Shown: positions 8,052 through 15,986 of the stretch, in pieces | Layout: each line of letters opens with the position of its first letter | Position numbering within the stretch: position 1 is the first letter of the stretch | DNA from: Psychrobacillus sp042944905 | GTDB taxonomy: Bacteria > Bacillota > Bacilli > Bacillales_A > Planococcaceae | Direction of reading: 5' to 3' | Assembly (NCBI RefSeq): GCF_042944905.1 | Contig: NZ_CP168496.1 | Span: 1,054,001-1,118,000 of the forward strand | Length of the DNA stretch: 64,000 bases | Notes under the pieces: generated by a model | The model's input: the letters and a program-made list of their open reading frames with translations, nothing else | Told to the model about the DNA's origin: nothing | Databases searched by the model: none | Translations under genes and position numbers: made by a program

Positions 8052-9359
8052 TTGAGAAAACAGTCTAAATGGAAGCTACGTATTTTAATCGTAGCTACAT
8101 CTGGAGCACTTTTATTCACAGGACCAAGTGCACTAGCTAATTCTTTAAATGATTTAAAAAATGAAAAGAAACAATTAGAACAAAAAAAAGATTCGATTCA
8201 CTCGAATATTAAAGAAACAGAAAGTAAAATAGATCAAAATGGGTCAAAAATTGACCAAATCATGGCACAAATTAAAGCGTTAGATACTGAAATAATAGAG
8301 ACAGAGAAAAAAGTCTCTACCGTTTTGAATGAAATCAAATTAACAACGAATGATATTGAAAAATTACATGCGTCAATTGCCGAATTGGAACGTAAAATTG
8401 AAGAACGTGATGAACTTTTAAAAGAGCGTATTCGTGCAGTCCAAGTAAGTGGTGGATCAGTAAGCTATTTAGATGTATTACTTGGAGCAAATAGCTTCAT
8501 CGATTTTATTGACCGTTTTTCAGCTGTTAGTACTTTAATGGAAGCGGATCGAACAATTCTAAAAGAACAAGCAGATGATAAAAAACAATTAGAAGAACAA
8601 AAAGTAAGCCTAGAGAAAAAGCTAAATGAACAAGAAGAAAGAAAAAATAACTTAAGCAACTTAAAAGCTTCTTTAGATAAACAAAAAGATTCAAAAGGTA
8701 ACCTTATCGATCAATTAGAGGTGGAACAAGCTAAGTTACATACTCAAAAGCAAGACCTGGAAACTGAATACGATGATATTTTAGAATTAAGTGAAGATGT
8801 TCAAAATAAAATTATAGCGGAGCAAAAACGTATAGCAGAAGTTGCTAGAAAAGCAGCCGAAGAAAAAAAACGTAAAGCAGCCGAAGAAAGAAAACGTCAG
8901 CAAGCTGCAAGTGGATCTTCCGTAGCAGTTCCAGACGTTTCTCCAGGTTCATGGACTAGACCTGCAAGTGGTCGACTAACCTCTGGGTATGGAGGCAGAA
9001 TACATCCGATTTATGGCTCAGAAAAAGTACATTATGGTATTGATATTGCAAATAGTATCGGTACACCTGTAGTTTCTACTGCTGATGGAGTTGTTTCCTA
9101 CGCATCTCCGCTTAGCACATATGGAAATGCAATTATGGTAACTCACTCGATTGATGGTCAAATTTATACTTCTTTGTATGCACATTTGAGTAGTATAAAG
9201 GTAACGGTTGGACAAGTTGTTTCGAAAGGGCAAATTATTGGTGCAATTGGTACAACTGGTAACTCAACGGGACCTCATGTACATTTCGAAATTCATATTG
9301 GGACATGGGAAGGTATGGCGAAAAACTCTGTTAATCCTCTGAGATATATCTCATTATAA
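8052..9359 (+). CDS. Coiled-coil murein hydrolase, M23 (EnvC/PcsB-like architecture)
   Basis: A 435-residue secreted protein. The signal peptide runs to about residue 29 (ALA-NS). Long charged coiled coils span about 30-270, and an Ala/Lys/Glu-rich linker leads to a LytM/M23 peptidase domain from about 305. Zinc ligands are intact: HYGID (His and Asp) and HVHFEIH, with YAHLS also present, so it should be an active endopeptidase, unlike E. coli EnvC. It starts at TTG 8052 behind GAGAGGAG, 23 bp after ftsX. By analogy FtsEX probably controls it. In B. subtilis the FtsEX-controlled enzyme is CwlO (NlpC/P60), encoded elsewhere. Confidence 0.9.
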   Translation: MRKQSKWKLRILIVATSGALLFTGPSALANSLNDLKNEKKQLEQKKDSIHSNIKETESKIDQNGSKIDQIMAQIKALDTEIIETEKKVSTVLNEIKLTTNDIEKLHASIAELERKIEERDELLKERIRAVQVSGGSVSYLDVLLGANSFIDFIDRFSAVSTLMEADRTILKEQADDKKQLEEQKVSLEKKLNEQEERKNNLSNLKASLDKQKDSKGNLIDQLEVEQAKLHTQKQDLETEYDDILELSEDVQNKIIAEQKRIAEVARKAAEEKKRKAAEERKRQQAASGSSVAVPDVSPGSWTRPASGRLTSGYGGRIHPIYGSEKVHYGIDIANSIGTPVVSTADGVVSYASPLSTYGNAIMVTHSIDGQIYTSLYAHLSSIKVTVGQVVSKGQIIGAIGTTGNSTGPHVHFEIHIGTWEGMAKNSVNPLRYISL

Positions 9360-9379
9360 ATAGCAGCTAATAACTTTTC

Positions 9380-9428
9380 AGACTGTAGTCAAACTCGATA
9401 AAAGTTGAGTTTGTCTACAGTCTTTTTT
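9380..9428 (+). terminator. Terminator of the ftsEX-M23 unit
   Basis: Interrupted stem AGACTGTAG..AAACTC with GAGTTT..CTACAGTCT, followed by TTTTTT. Confidence 0.88.
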
Positions 9429-9499
9429 CAAAATAATTGAAAGTTAATTATTGGATAGCCTAATGCTAACATAGTTGCAAGATCTTTTTGCATCTTCTC

Positions 9500-9625
9500 A
9501 CATAGAGTTAACTCTATATATAGAGAAATGGTCGCTTTGGTTTCACATTTGGTTGCTCTAACAGTGAGGCTGGTTGCTCTCAGTGGAGAAATGGTTGCTT
9601 TCACTTTACTAATGGTCGCTCTTCG
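9500..9625 (+). repeat. 21-bp periodic array (locus 2)
   Basis: The core TGGTYGCT begins at 9529, 9550, 9571, 9592 and 9613, exactly 21 bp apart each time. It is preceded by AGTTAACTCT and the palindrome CTCTATATATAGAG (9512-9525). The same leader and core occur at 15402-15523. Read in one frame it gives heptads of the type MVALxxx, but no start or RBS supports a gene. The rest of 9626-9837 shows nothing else recognisable. Confidence 0.88.
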
Positions 9626-9837
9626 CCATTATTTCCCTTTTCAAGCACTTCATTTACACGAACAAAACTCTTCTCAGAAAAGATTGCACTTTTATTCGGC
9701 TGAATAAATGATTTTTCGGGATTCATAAAGTTAAAACAACATATTAGTATTCTCCTTGCGGTTATGCATATAATAGGAGCGGTGGAATATTCTTAAACTC
9801 TTATAGCTGCTGTAAACTAATTGGAGGGGGAAAAGCT

Positions 9838-10410
9838 GTGAAGAAAAAAATAATCGGTTTAGTAGCCGTTGCATGCTTAGTTGCAATTATGACCATTACA
9901 TTTGTAAAAAATAATGTCGATAAGACAGAAGCATTATCCAATGACCAACTAGGAACTGATTTAGCTACAAATCCCGCAAATGAAGGCATTGGTAAAGGAG
10001 ATAGTGCCCCAAACTTTAAACTTACTACGCTGGAAGGAAAAGAAGTATCCTTAGCGGATTATAAAGGAAAAAAAATAGTCTTAAACTTTTGGGCAACTTG
10101 GTGTCCTCCTTGTAAAGAGGAAATGCCTCATATGCAAAATTATTACGAAGATATGGCAGTGAAAGAAAATGTAGAAATCTTAGCGGTTAATTTGGATTCG
10201 GGAATCGATAAAGTAAAAGCATTTCAACAAGATTATGCATTAAGTTTCCCTATTCTTTTCGATGAAGAAGGTAAAGTAGGGAAAACTTATCAAGCGATTA
10301 CTATTCCTACTACATATATAATCGATGCAAATGGAACGATACAAAATAAAATAGTTGGCCCGATGGATGAACAAATGCTGACAGATTTAGTTAAAAGTCT
10401 AGATGAATAG
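9838..10410 (+). CDS. Membrane-anchored thioredoxin-like protein (TlpA/ResA/StoA family)
   Basis: A 190-residue thiol-disulfide oxidoreductase. An uncleaved N-terminal membrane anchor (about 4-23) is followed by an extracytoplasmic AhpC/TSA-type thioredoxin fold (about 50-188). The active site is WCPPCKEEMP and the cis-proline loop is in TIPTTYIID. ResA has CEPC, so the CPPC motif is closer to StoA/YneN-like members. It may reduce apocytochrome c or sporulation cysteines. It starts at GTG 9838 with RBS GGAGGGGG. It is not next to resBC here, so no specific symbol is given. Confidence 0.85.
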   Translation: MKKKIIGLVAVACLVAIMTITFVKNNVDKTEALSNDQLGTDLATNPANEGIGKGDSAPNFKLTTLEGKEVSLADYKGKKIVLNFWATWCPPCKEEMPHMQNYYEDMAVKENVEILAVNLDSGIDKVKAFQQDYALSFPILFDEEGKVGKTYQAITIPTTYIIDANGTIQNKIVGPMDEQMLTDLVKSLDE

Positions 10411-10478
10411 CCGAATTTTGTGCGAGTATTAAACTTCAATCTTTTCACATATATTAGTGGAAAAGTAGGAGGTATAGC

Positions 10479-11897
10479 TTGCGCAAAAGTCGGATTTTTT
10501 TATATGTTTTTTTGTTTATTATTTTGCTTGGTGTAGTTTATTTTTGGATGGGGAAATCTTCAACGAAACAACAAGAGGCTATTAGTAATAGTCTAGTAAT
10601 TGATGAGGCGTTTCAATTGATTAAACAAGAAGCGGTATTTTCAAAAAATGATAAGCAAATCGTAGAAGGTGCAATTCGTGGGATGGCACAGGCACTAGAA
10701 GATCCACATAGTACGTATTTAACGGAAGAAGAAGCAACCGCACATGATGCATCTCTTGCAGAAGAGCGTGTTGGAATCGGAGCAGAAATAGCAATTTCAG
10801 ATGGGAAATTTATCGTAGTTGCGCCACTGAAAGATTCTCCTGCATTTAAAGCGGGCTTGAAACCACAAGATGAAATTGTTCGAGTGAATGGCGAGAGACT
10901 CAATGGAAAAACTTTGTCAGATCTTGTGAAAATGTTAAGTGGAGAAAAAGGAACGAGTCTCAAAATGACCGTTTATCGTTCAAGCGAGGAACGGCATGTG
11001 GAACTACATATGAAACGGGAAACGATTGCCATGCATTCAGTTTCGAGTGAAGTATATGAAGTGGATGGATATTCGATTGGAATTGTTGCCATTTCGATAT
11101 TTGGAGAAAAAACTGGTGAGGAATGGAAAACACAAACAAAAGCATTAGTGGATAGAGGAATAGATGGTCTTCTTATAGATGTAAGAGGAAATCCAGGAGG
11201 TTATTTGTTTAGCGTGTCTACCATTGTTAGTACGTTACTTGAAAATGGGAAGACGTTTGCTTATATGCAAGATCCAAATGGGGTGCTTGAGATGCTGAAC
11301 ACGGAAAGTAAGGAAAAGCCTTATTTGAATAAAATTCCTGCCGTATTATTGCAAAATGGTAACAGTGCTTCTGCTAGTGAAGTTTTAGCTGGAGCATTAA
11401 AAGATAATAGACGTGCGATGATCGTTGGAGAAACAAGCTATGGCAAAGGCACTGTACAAGAAACACATCCTCTTTCCAATGGGGGCAAACTAAAAATTTC
11501 CACGCATAAATGGCTTACACCAAAGCAGGAATGGATTCATCACAAAGGAATTCAAGCAGACTTGAAAGTAGAGCCAAATGAATTGTACACGATGGATGTT
11601 AAATATCCACATGGAGAATTTAGAGTGGGAGATTATGGAGAAGAAATAAAGTACGTTCAAAATATACTAGCTGCTTTAGGATATAATATTGTTCGAAGAG
11701 ATGGTTATTTTGATGAAGATACGATGAAGGCAGTAGAAAAATACCGTGAAGAAAGTAAATTAGAATCTAATAAAGAAATAGATGATGTATTCTTCCAGTC
11801 ACTTTCTAAAAAAATTAGTGACTATAAAGATCGAAAAGAAAACGATAAACAATTACAGATGGGAATAAGTTATTTAATTCATGGCTTGAAAAAATAA
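10479..11897 (+). CDS. ctpB: C-terminal processing serine protease CtpB (S41)
   Basis: A 472-residue S41 protease. An N-terminal membrane segment (about 6-23) is followed by a PDZ domain (about 90-175), the S41 catalytic domain with the Ser in GNSASASEVLAG (about residue 300) and the Lys in YGKGTVQ, and a C-terminal peptidoglycan-binding-like repeat (about 395-445). In B. subtilis CtpB cleaves SpoIVFA to trigger sigma-K activation during sporulation. TTG start with RBS GTAGGAGG. Position between the ftsEX region and minJ matches B. subtilis. Confidence 0.92.
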   Translation: MRKSRIFLYVFLFIILLGVVYFWMGKSSTKQQEAISNSLVIDEAFQLIKQEAVFSKNDKQIVEGAIRGMAQALEDPHSTYLTEEEATAHDASLAEERVGIGAEIAISDGKFIVVAPLKDSPAFKAGLKPQDEIVRVNGERLNGKTLSDLVKMLSGEKGTSLKMTVYRSSEERHVELHMKRETIAMHSVSSEVYEVDGYSIGIVAISIFGEKTGEEWKTQTKALVDRGIDGLLIDVRGNPGGYLFSVSTIVSTLLENGKTFAYMQDPNGVLEMLNTESKEKPYLNKIPAVLLQNGNSASASEVLAGALKDNRRAMIVGETSYGKGTVQETHPLSNGGKLKISTHKWLTPKQEWIHHKGIQADLKVEPNELYTMDVKYPHGEFRVGDYGEEIKYVQNILAALGYNIVRRDGYFDEDTMKAVEKYREESKLESNKEIDDVFFQSLSKKISDYKDRKENDKQLQMGISYLIHGLKK

Positions 11898-11983
11898 GAT
11901 TATTCTAAAATCCTATACGCAAAGTCCCTCCCTTTTGTTACAATAATAGAATGGATAGTCTGTAAGAGAGGGGGGTGCGTATA

Positions 11984-13147
11984 GTGGAGGATATTTTGAT
12001 CGATTTGGCTAAAGGAATAGGAGTATTTTTTCTACATCCTGCAGTATATATTACGCTTCTTTTTTCTATATTAATTGGTTATTTTCGTGTGAAGAGAGAA
12101 AGAAAACATTTCCGCACTAGAATATTATGGGGTTGGACAGAGTTCAAGCATTTACTCGATGGGTATGTATGGGCAATAATCCTTTCTGTTCTTAGTGTAG
12201 CGATAGGTCTTGTCGTTCCATCTTCTTGGTTATTTAGTTATAGTGCGTGGATGATTTTATTTATATTACTATTTGTGTACCAACTTGGTTCTGCCATTTA
12301 TGCGATGGCACTTGGAGCTGTTACATTGTATGTGATGAATAGGTACGATTGGTCTTTTCATATTTCTTCATGGAATTTTACTGGATTTAATATTATGCAA
12401 GAAGCAGTTGTTCCAATAGCAATTTTAGCTGGCTTGTTATTAATTGTGGAAGGTATTCTTATACAAAAGAACGGAGCAGCAAATGCCTCTCCGAAACTAG
12501 TGAAAACAGCAAGAGGTAGCGAAGCAATTGAATATGTAACGAAACGATTGTGGTTATTACCTGTTTTACTAGTTGTACCTGGAGAAGTCATTTCTACCTA
12601 TCTCCCATATTGGCCGCAATTTAGATTGGGAGAATCAACATTTTCACTGATTTTATTTCCATTTGTCATTGGATTCCAGCAAAAAAGCAGAAGAGCATTG
12701 GCAGTGGAGTTTTTCCCTCGCTATGGAAAACAAGTTTGGCAATTAGGGATAATAATCCTAGTTATAGCGGCAGTAGGGTATTTTATGCCGCTTATTAGTG
12801 GAGTTGCTTTAATCATCGGGGTTATTGCTAGATTATTACTTTCATATATTGCCTATAAAAAAGAAACGTCCGGAACTTTTGCTGTTTCTGCGCAGTCTAA
12901 AGGCGTGATGATTGCAGGTGTTTTAGAAGATTCACCAGCAGAGAAAATGGGACTTCTCATCGGTGAATGTATTGTTAAAGTAAACGGGCACAAAGTGACG
13001 AACGAAAACGAACTTTATGAAGCCGTTCAAATTAATGCAGCTCACTGCCGCTTAGAAATAGTTGATGTGGCCGGAGAACTACGTTTGCGGCAACATATAT
13101 TGTTCAAACATGACCATTATCGACTAGGCTTACTATTAGTTAGGTAG
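11984..13147 (+). CDS. minJ: Division-site topological factor MinJ (PDZ membrane protein)
   Basis: A 387-residue protein with six to eight transmembrane segments in residues 1-275 and a C-terminal PDZ domain (about 295-385, with AGVLEDSPAEKMGL and VKVNGHKV). MinJ links DivIVA to MinD and restricts Z-ring assembly. GTG 11984 is preferred because GAGAGGGGGG lies 8 bp upstream; GTG 11975 lies inside that RBS. Position after ctpB matches B. subtilis yvjD. The assignment rests on architecture and synteny. Confidence 0.87.
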   Translation: MEDILIDLAKGIGVFFLHPAVYITLLFSILIGYFRVKRERKHFRTRILWGWTEFKHLLDGYVWAIILSVLSVAIGLVVPSSWLFSYSAWMILFILLFVYQLGSAIYAMALGAVTLYVMNRYDWSFHISSWNFTGFNIMQEAVVPIAILAGLLLIVEGILIQKNGAANASPKLVKTARGSEAIEYVTKRLWLLPVLLVVPGEVISTYLPYWPQFRLGESTFSLILFPFVIGFQQKSRRALAVEFFPRYGKQVWQLGIIILVIAAVGYFMPLISGVALIIGVIARLLLSYIAYKKETSGTFAVSAQSKGVMIAGVLEDSPAEKMGLLIGECIVKVNGHKVTNENELYEAVQINAAHCRLEIVDVAGELRLRQHILFKHDHYRLGLLLVR

Positions 13148-13155
13148 GAGGAATT

Positions 13156-13404
13156 ATGGAATCATTATCGGTATTAACACAAATAATATTAGCCATTTTT
13201 TCTCCAGCACTGCTTGTCCTATTATTTACACGAATTACATTTAATCATTATGTCGCATTAATCTTGACTGTTGCACTATTCGCAACCTCGGTCTATGCTG
13301 GCTACACGCATAGATGGTGGATCTACATGATAGATGCCGCATCTTTAACAATAGGATTTTGGTACGTCACCCATATGAGAAATAAAAAAGAATCCGCCTC
13401 TTAA
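13156..13404 (+). CDS. csbA: CsbA-like small membrane protein (DUF2198)
   Basis: An 82-residue protein with three hydrophobic segments and the family-like segment LLFTRITFNHYVAL. B. subtilis CsbA is a sigma-B-controlled stress protein of unknown activity. It starts 8 bp after minJ with RBS GTAGGAGG and so is probably co-transcribed. No clear sigma-B promoter is visible in front of it. Confidence 0.8.
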   Translation: MESLSVLTQIILAIFSPALLVLLFTRITFNHYVALILTVALFATSVYAGYTHRWWIYMIDAASLTIGFWYVTHMRNKKESAS

Positions 13405-13426
13405 AATAAGAGAGCGGATTTTTTTA
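13389..13426 (+). terminator. Terminator overlapping the csbA 3-prime end
   Basis: GAATCCGC and CTCT pair with AGAG and GCGGATT around TAAAATA, and a run of T follows. The stem includes the csbA stop codon region. Confidence 0.8.
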
Positions 13427-13464
13427 CAGCTAGAACCTATGTATCTACAATACTCAAAAATGCG

Positions 13465-13773
13465 TCAAAACAATAGACTATAAACTGCTAAAACGCCAAT
13501 TGTTCCTAGCACAACGACCATTACATTTGTAGAAATAATGGCTAGTGTGAATGCGACAACTGCTCCAATAACTCCAAATAATAAATTCCCTTGTTGCACA
13601 TATAAAATAGCTGGGAAAATTAACGCCCCTAGGACTGCAAATGGAATATTACTTAATACACCCGAAATAACAGGGGGTAATTTTTTACCTTCCAAAAAAG
13701 TGAGTGGGAAAACCCTAGGGATATATGTAACTAACGCCATTCCAAATATCGTCCACCAATACCAAGCACCCAT
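13465..13773 (-). CDS. azlD: Branched-chain amino acid exporter subunit AzlD
   Basis: A 102-residue membrane protein with four hydrophobic segments and the typical TYIPRVFPLTFL start region of the AzlD family. With AzlC it forms an exporter for branched-chain amino acids and analogues such as azaleucine. RBS GGAAGGAG lies at the end of azlC, 4 bp away, so the pair is one operon. Its 3-prime end converges on csbA. Confidence 0.9.
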   Translation of the reverse strand: MGAWYWWTIFGMALVTYIPRVFPLTFLEGKKLPPVISGVLSNIPFAVLGALIFPAILYVQQGNLLFGVIGAVVAFTLAIISTNVMVVVLGTIGVLAVYSLLF

Positions 13774-13777
13774 TCGT

Positions 13778-14485
13778 TTAAGCTCCTTCCGGCAAACCTA
13801 GGCTTCGTCTTGAATAAATAATTTCTACAACAATAGAAGATGCAAGCGTAGCGACTAATATAGCCCATCCTGTTGATAATAAACCTGTCCAATAAAAAAA
13901 GCCGTTTATACTGGCAGCAAATAGCGCCAGCAGCACTACTTTTCGATTACCGCGCATAGAAGGGACTAGTAACCCTACGAACATGGCGTATAAAGCAATT
14001 GACATAGCTGCTTGTAAAAAGGCTGGTAGGTTAGCTCCTATGATATGTCCAATAGCGGTAAATAAAACCCAGCTGCTATAGCCAATTAAGGCAACACCAA
14101 AGGCAAAAGAAGTTCGTACTTTCTCATCTTTCTGTGTTGCTAATACGGAAAAAGATTCATCCGTTATCCCAAAAGCATAAATTCCTTTAACCCATCTTTT
14201 TTCGCTATGCATCTTTTCATTCAGCGCAGCCGTCATTAAGAAGTGACGAATGTTGACGACAAATGTATTTAAAACGATTAAAATAGGATCCACGCCATTT
14301 GAAATAAGTGTTAACGACATATATTGGGATGCCCCGGCAAATACAAAAATACTCATTGCAGTTGCTTCCACAATGGAAAGCCCAGTCGTTTTTGCTAATA
14401 AACCAAATGTTAATGCAACAGGGAAGTAGCCAATTGCAATACTAATCCCTGCTCTTAAACCTTTTACAAATGAATTATTATTCAT
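13778..14485 (-). CDS. azlC: Branched-chain amino acid exporter subunit AzlC
   Basis: A 235-residue permease with about seven membrane segments and AzlC family motifs (GYFPVALTFGLLA near the N-terminus, FAGASQYMSLTLI, and GITDESFSVL in the middle). It is the first gene of azlCD. The 189-bp gap to the divergent TVP38 gene probably holds both promoters. No AzlB-type regulator gene is adjacent. Confidence 0.92.
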   Translation of the reverse strand: MNNNSFVKGLRAGISIAIGYFPVALTFGLLAKTTGLSIVEATAMSIFVFAGASQYMSLTLISNGVDPILIVLNTFVVNIRHFLMTAALNEKMHSEKRWVKGIYAFGITDESFSVLATQKDEKVRTSFAFGVALIGYSSWVLFTAIGHIIGANLPAFLQAAMSIALYAMFVGLLVPSMRGNRKVVLLALFAASINGFFYWTGLLSTGWAILVATLASSIVVEIIYSRRSLGLPEGA

Positions 14486-14674
14486 AATAAGCCTTAAACC
14501 CCTTTTAAAATTCGAATGAACAAATTATACTATATATCTAAAGTTTTATACATACGAAAATTGGGAATAGTATAAATATACATAAAAAGAACGAAAAGCG
14601 TTTTCAAACAAGTTTCATTTCCACCTAATGTAAAAAGGAAGAATTACTTATTTATATCATAGAGGAGAGTCATC

Positions 14675-15301
14675 ATGCCTAGCTGGTTTTCATTTGAAAC
14701 ATTGACTAATTTGACACAAGATTACCGAGCACTTGGACCTTTGATAGGCTTTCTTCTACCTTTCATAGAAGCTTTTTTACCTTTTTTGCCATTAGTTGTT
14801 TTTATCATAGCGAATGTCAATGCATACGGAATATTATTGGGGTTTTTATTGTCTTGGATAGGATCTGCTGCAGGGGCTTATACGGTATTTTTAGTGATCC
14901 GAAAATATGGACGAGCAAGAGCATTAGGTTTTATTACTAAGCATGAAAGAATTCAGAAGTTAATATTATGGGTTGAGAGAAATGGTTTTGGGCCACTGTT
15001 TTTACTCATTTGCTTTCCTTTTACTCCATCCGCACTTATTAATATAGTTGCTGGATTGTCTAACATAAAAAAGAAAACGTACTTATGGACGGTCACATTA
15101 GGTAAATTAATCATGATCTTAGTAGTTAGTTTCATCGGGTCAGACATAAAAGCGCTCGTAACCCAGCCGATCAGAACGATAATAGTAGCCCTAATTATCG
15201 TTATTCTTTGGTTTGTAGGAAAGAGTGTAGAAAAAAGAATAAACAACAAAGTAGAAGCAGACTTTATCTCTATTCACGGGGAAAGTCGAACAAAAAGGTG
15301 A
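14675..15301 (+). CDS. TVP38/TMEM64 (VTT domain) membrane protein
   Basis: A 208-residue integral membrane protein of the DedA-like VTT superfamily. It has hydrophobic segments at about 20-48, 50-75, 105-130, 135-155 and 165-185, and the family segment FLLICFPFTPSALINIVAGLS. Length and sequence resemble B. subtilis YqeD. VTT proteins are linked to lipid or undecaprenyl-phosphate handling; the substrate here is unknown. RBS AGAGGAGAG precedes the ATG. It is probably monocistronic. Confidence 0.85.
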   Translation: MPSWFSFETLTNLTQDYRALGPLIGFLLPFIEAFLPFLPLVVFIIANVNAYGILLGFLLSWIGSAAGAYTVFLVIRKYGRARALGFITKHERIQKLILWVERNGFGPLFLLICFPFTPSALINIVAGLSNIKKKTYLWTVTLGKLIMILVVSFIGSDIKALVTQPIRTIIVALIIVILWFVGKSVEKRINNKVEADFISIHGESRTKR

Positions 15302-15401
15302 CATTAGTTGAGTTTTTTTAAAGGTTAAGAAAGTATATGAAATACCGTGTTCATTGTGTTTTTAGTTTCACACAATTTTCTAACGCTGATTTGTGCTATC
15401 C

Positions 15402-15523
15402 CACATAAAGTTAACTCTTTATATAGAGAAATGGTTGCTTTCACGATAAAATTGGTTGCTTTCTTCAAGGATTTTGTTGCTTTCAGTTTAGAATCTGTAG
15501 CTTTCGCCTCACAATTAGTTGCT
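15402..15523 (+). repeat. 21-bp periodic array (locus 3)
   Basis: Cores related to TGGTTGCT begin at 15432, 15453, 15474, 15495 and 15516, all exactly 21 bp apart. The leader AGTTAACTCT and CTCTTTATATAGAG match the leader of the array at 9500. One frame reads as heptads VAFTIKL, VAFFKDF, VAFSLES, but no RBS or partner supports translation. Confidence 0.88.
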
Positions 15524-15559
15524 CTATGACAATTTTTAACTTTTTAGTTGAGCATTTAA

Positions 15560-15850
15560 ACTTAATAATACCAGTAATCCTGTGGAATTTGAGAAAAATA
15601 GGCAGCATCTATTGATAAGGAAGCACAGAGCGGACGAAATTGCATCTTCGTCCGCTTTTTAAAGAATAGGAAAGGATTTATTCTCTCATTAACCAAACCT
15701 TACGCACCATGTTTCTACATATTTCAAGAAGGCGCCGGACAAACATCCGACACAAGATTACCGAAAAAAGTGTAGCCGATGTTTCGCCCAAAGCACTTTT
15801 GAAATAGTAAAGACAGCATGCACTTATAGGAATCTTGCTTTTTTCTTATG
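15560..15850 (+). repeat. Interspersed structured element, copy B
   Basis: Homologous to 24410-24810 and in part to 4339-4590. Hairpin arms AGCGGACGAA (15629-15638) and TTCGTCCGCT (15647-15656) enclose the loop ATTGCATC. Downstream blocks CGGACAAACATC, CACAAGATTACCGAAAAA, GATGTTTCG and GCATGCACTTA are shared with copy C. GGACAAACAT can pair with ATGTTTCGYCC around the middle block. It lies between the 21-bp array and addB. Confidence 0.78.
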
Positions 15851-15986
15851 AAAAATAATATATATAGCTCTGTTTCTAGAGCGATACTAAATTTAAATTT
15901 CGAATAATTTCCCACTCTACTGGATGTTTTGTACAATAGAGGGAAGGAATTATTCGTTTTTTTATTTCAAGAAAGTAGGTGCGAAT

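Noticed and set aside
15347..15529. Small hydrophobic heptad-repeat protein
   Set aside because: No Shine-Dalgarno; the repeat is part of a wider family of 21-bp intergenic arrays, some with in-frame stops, so a DNA-level repeat explains it better.
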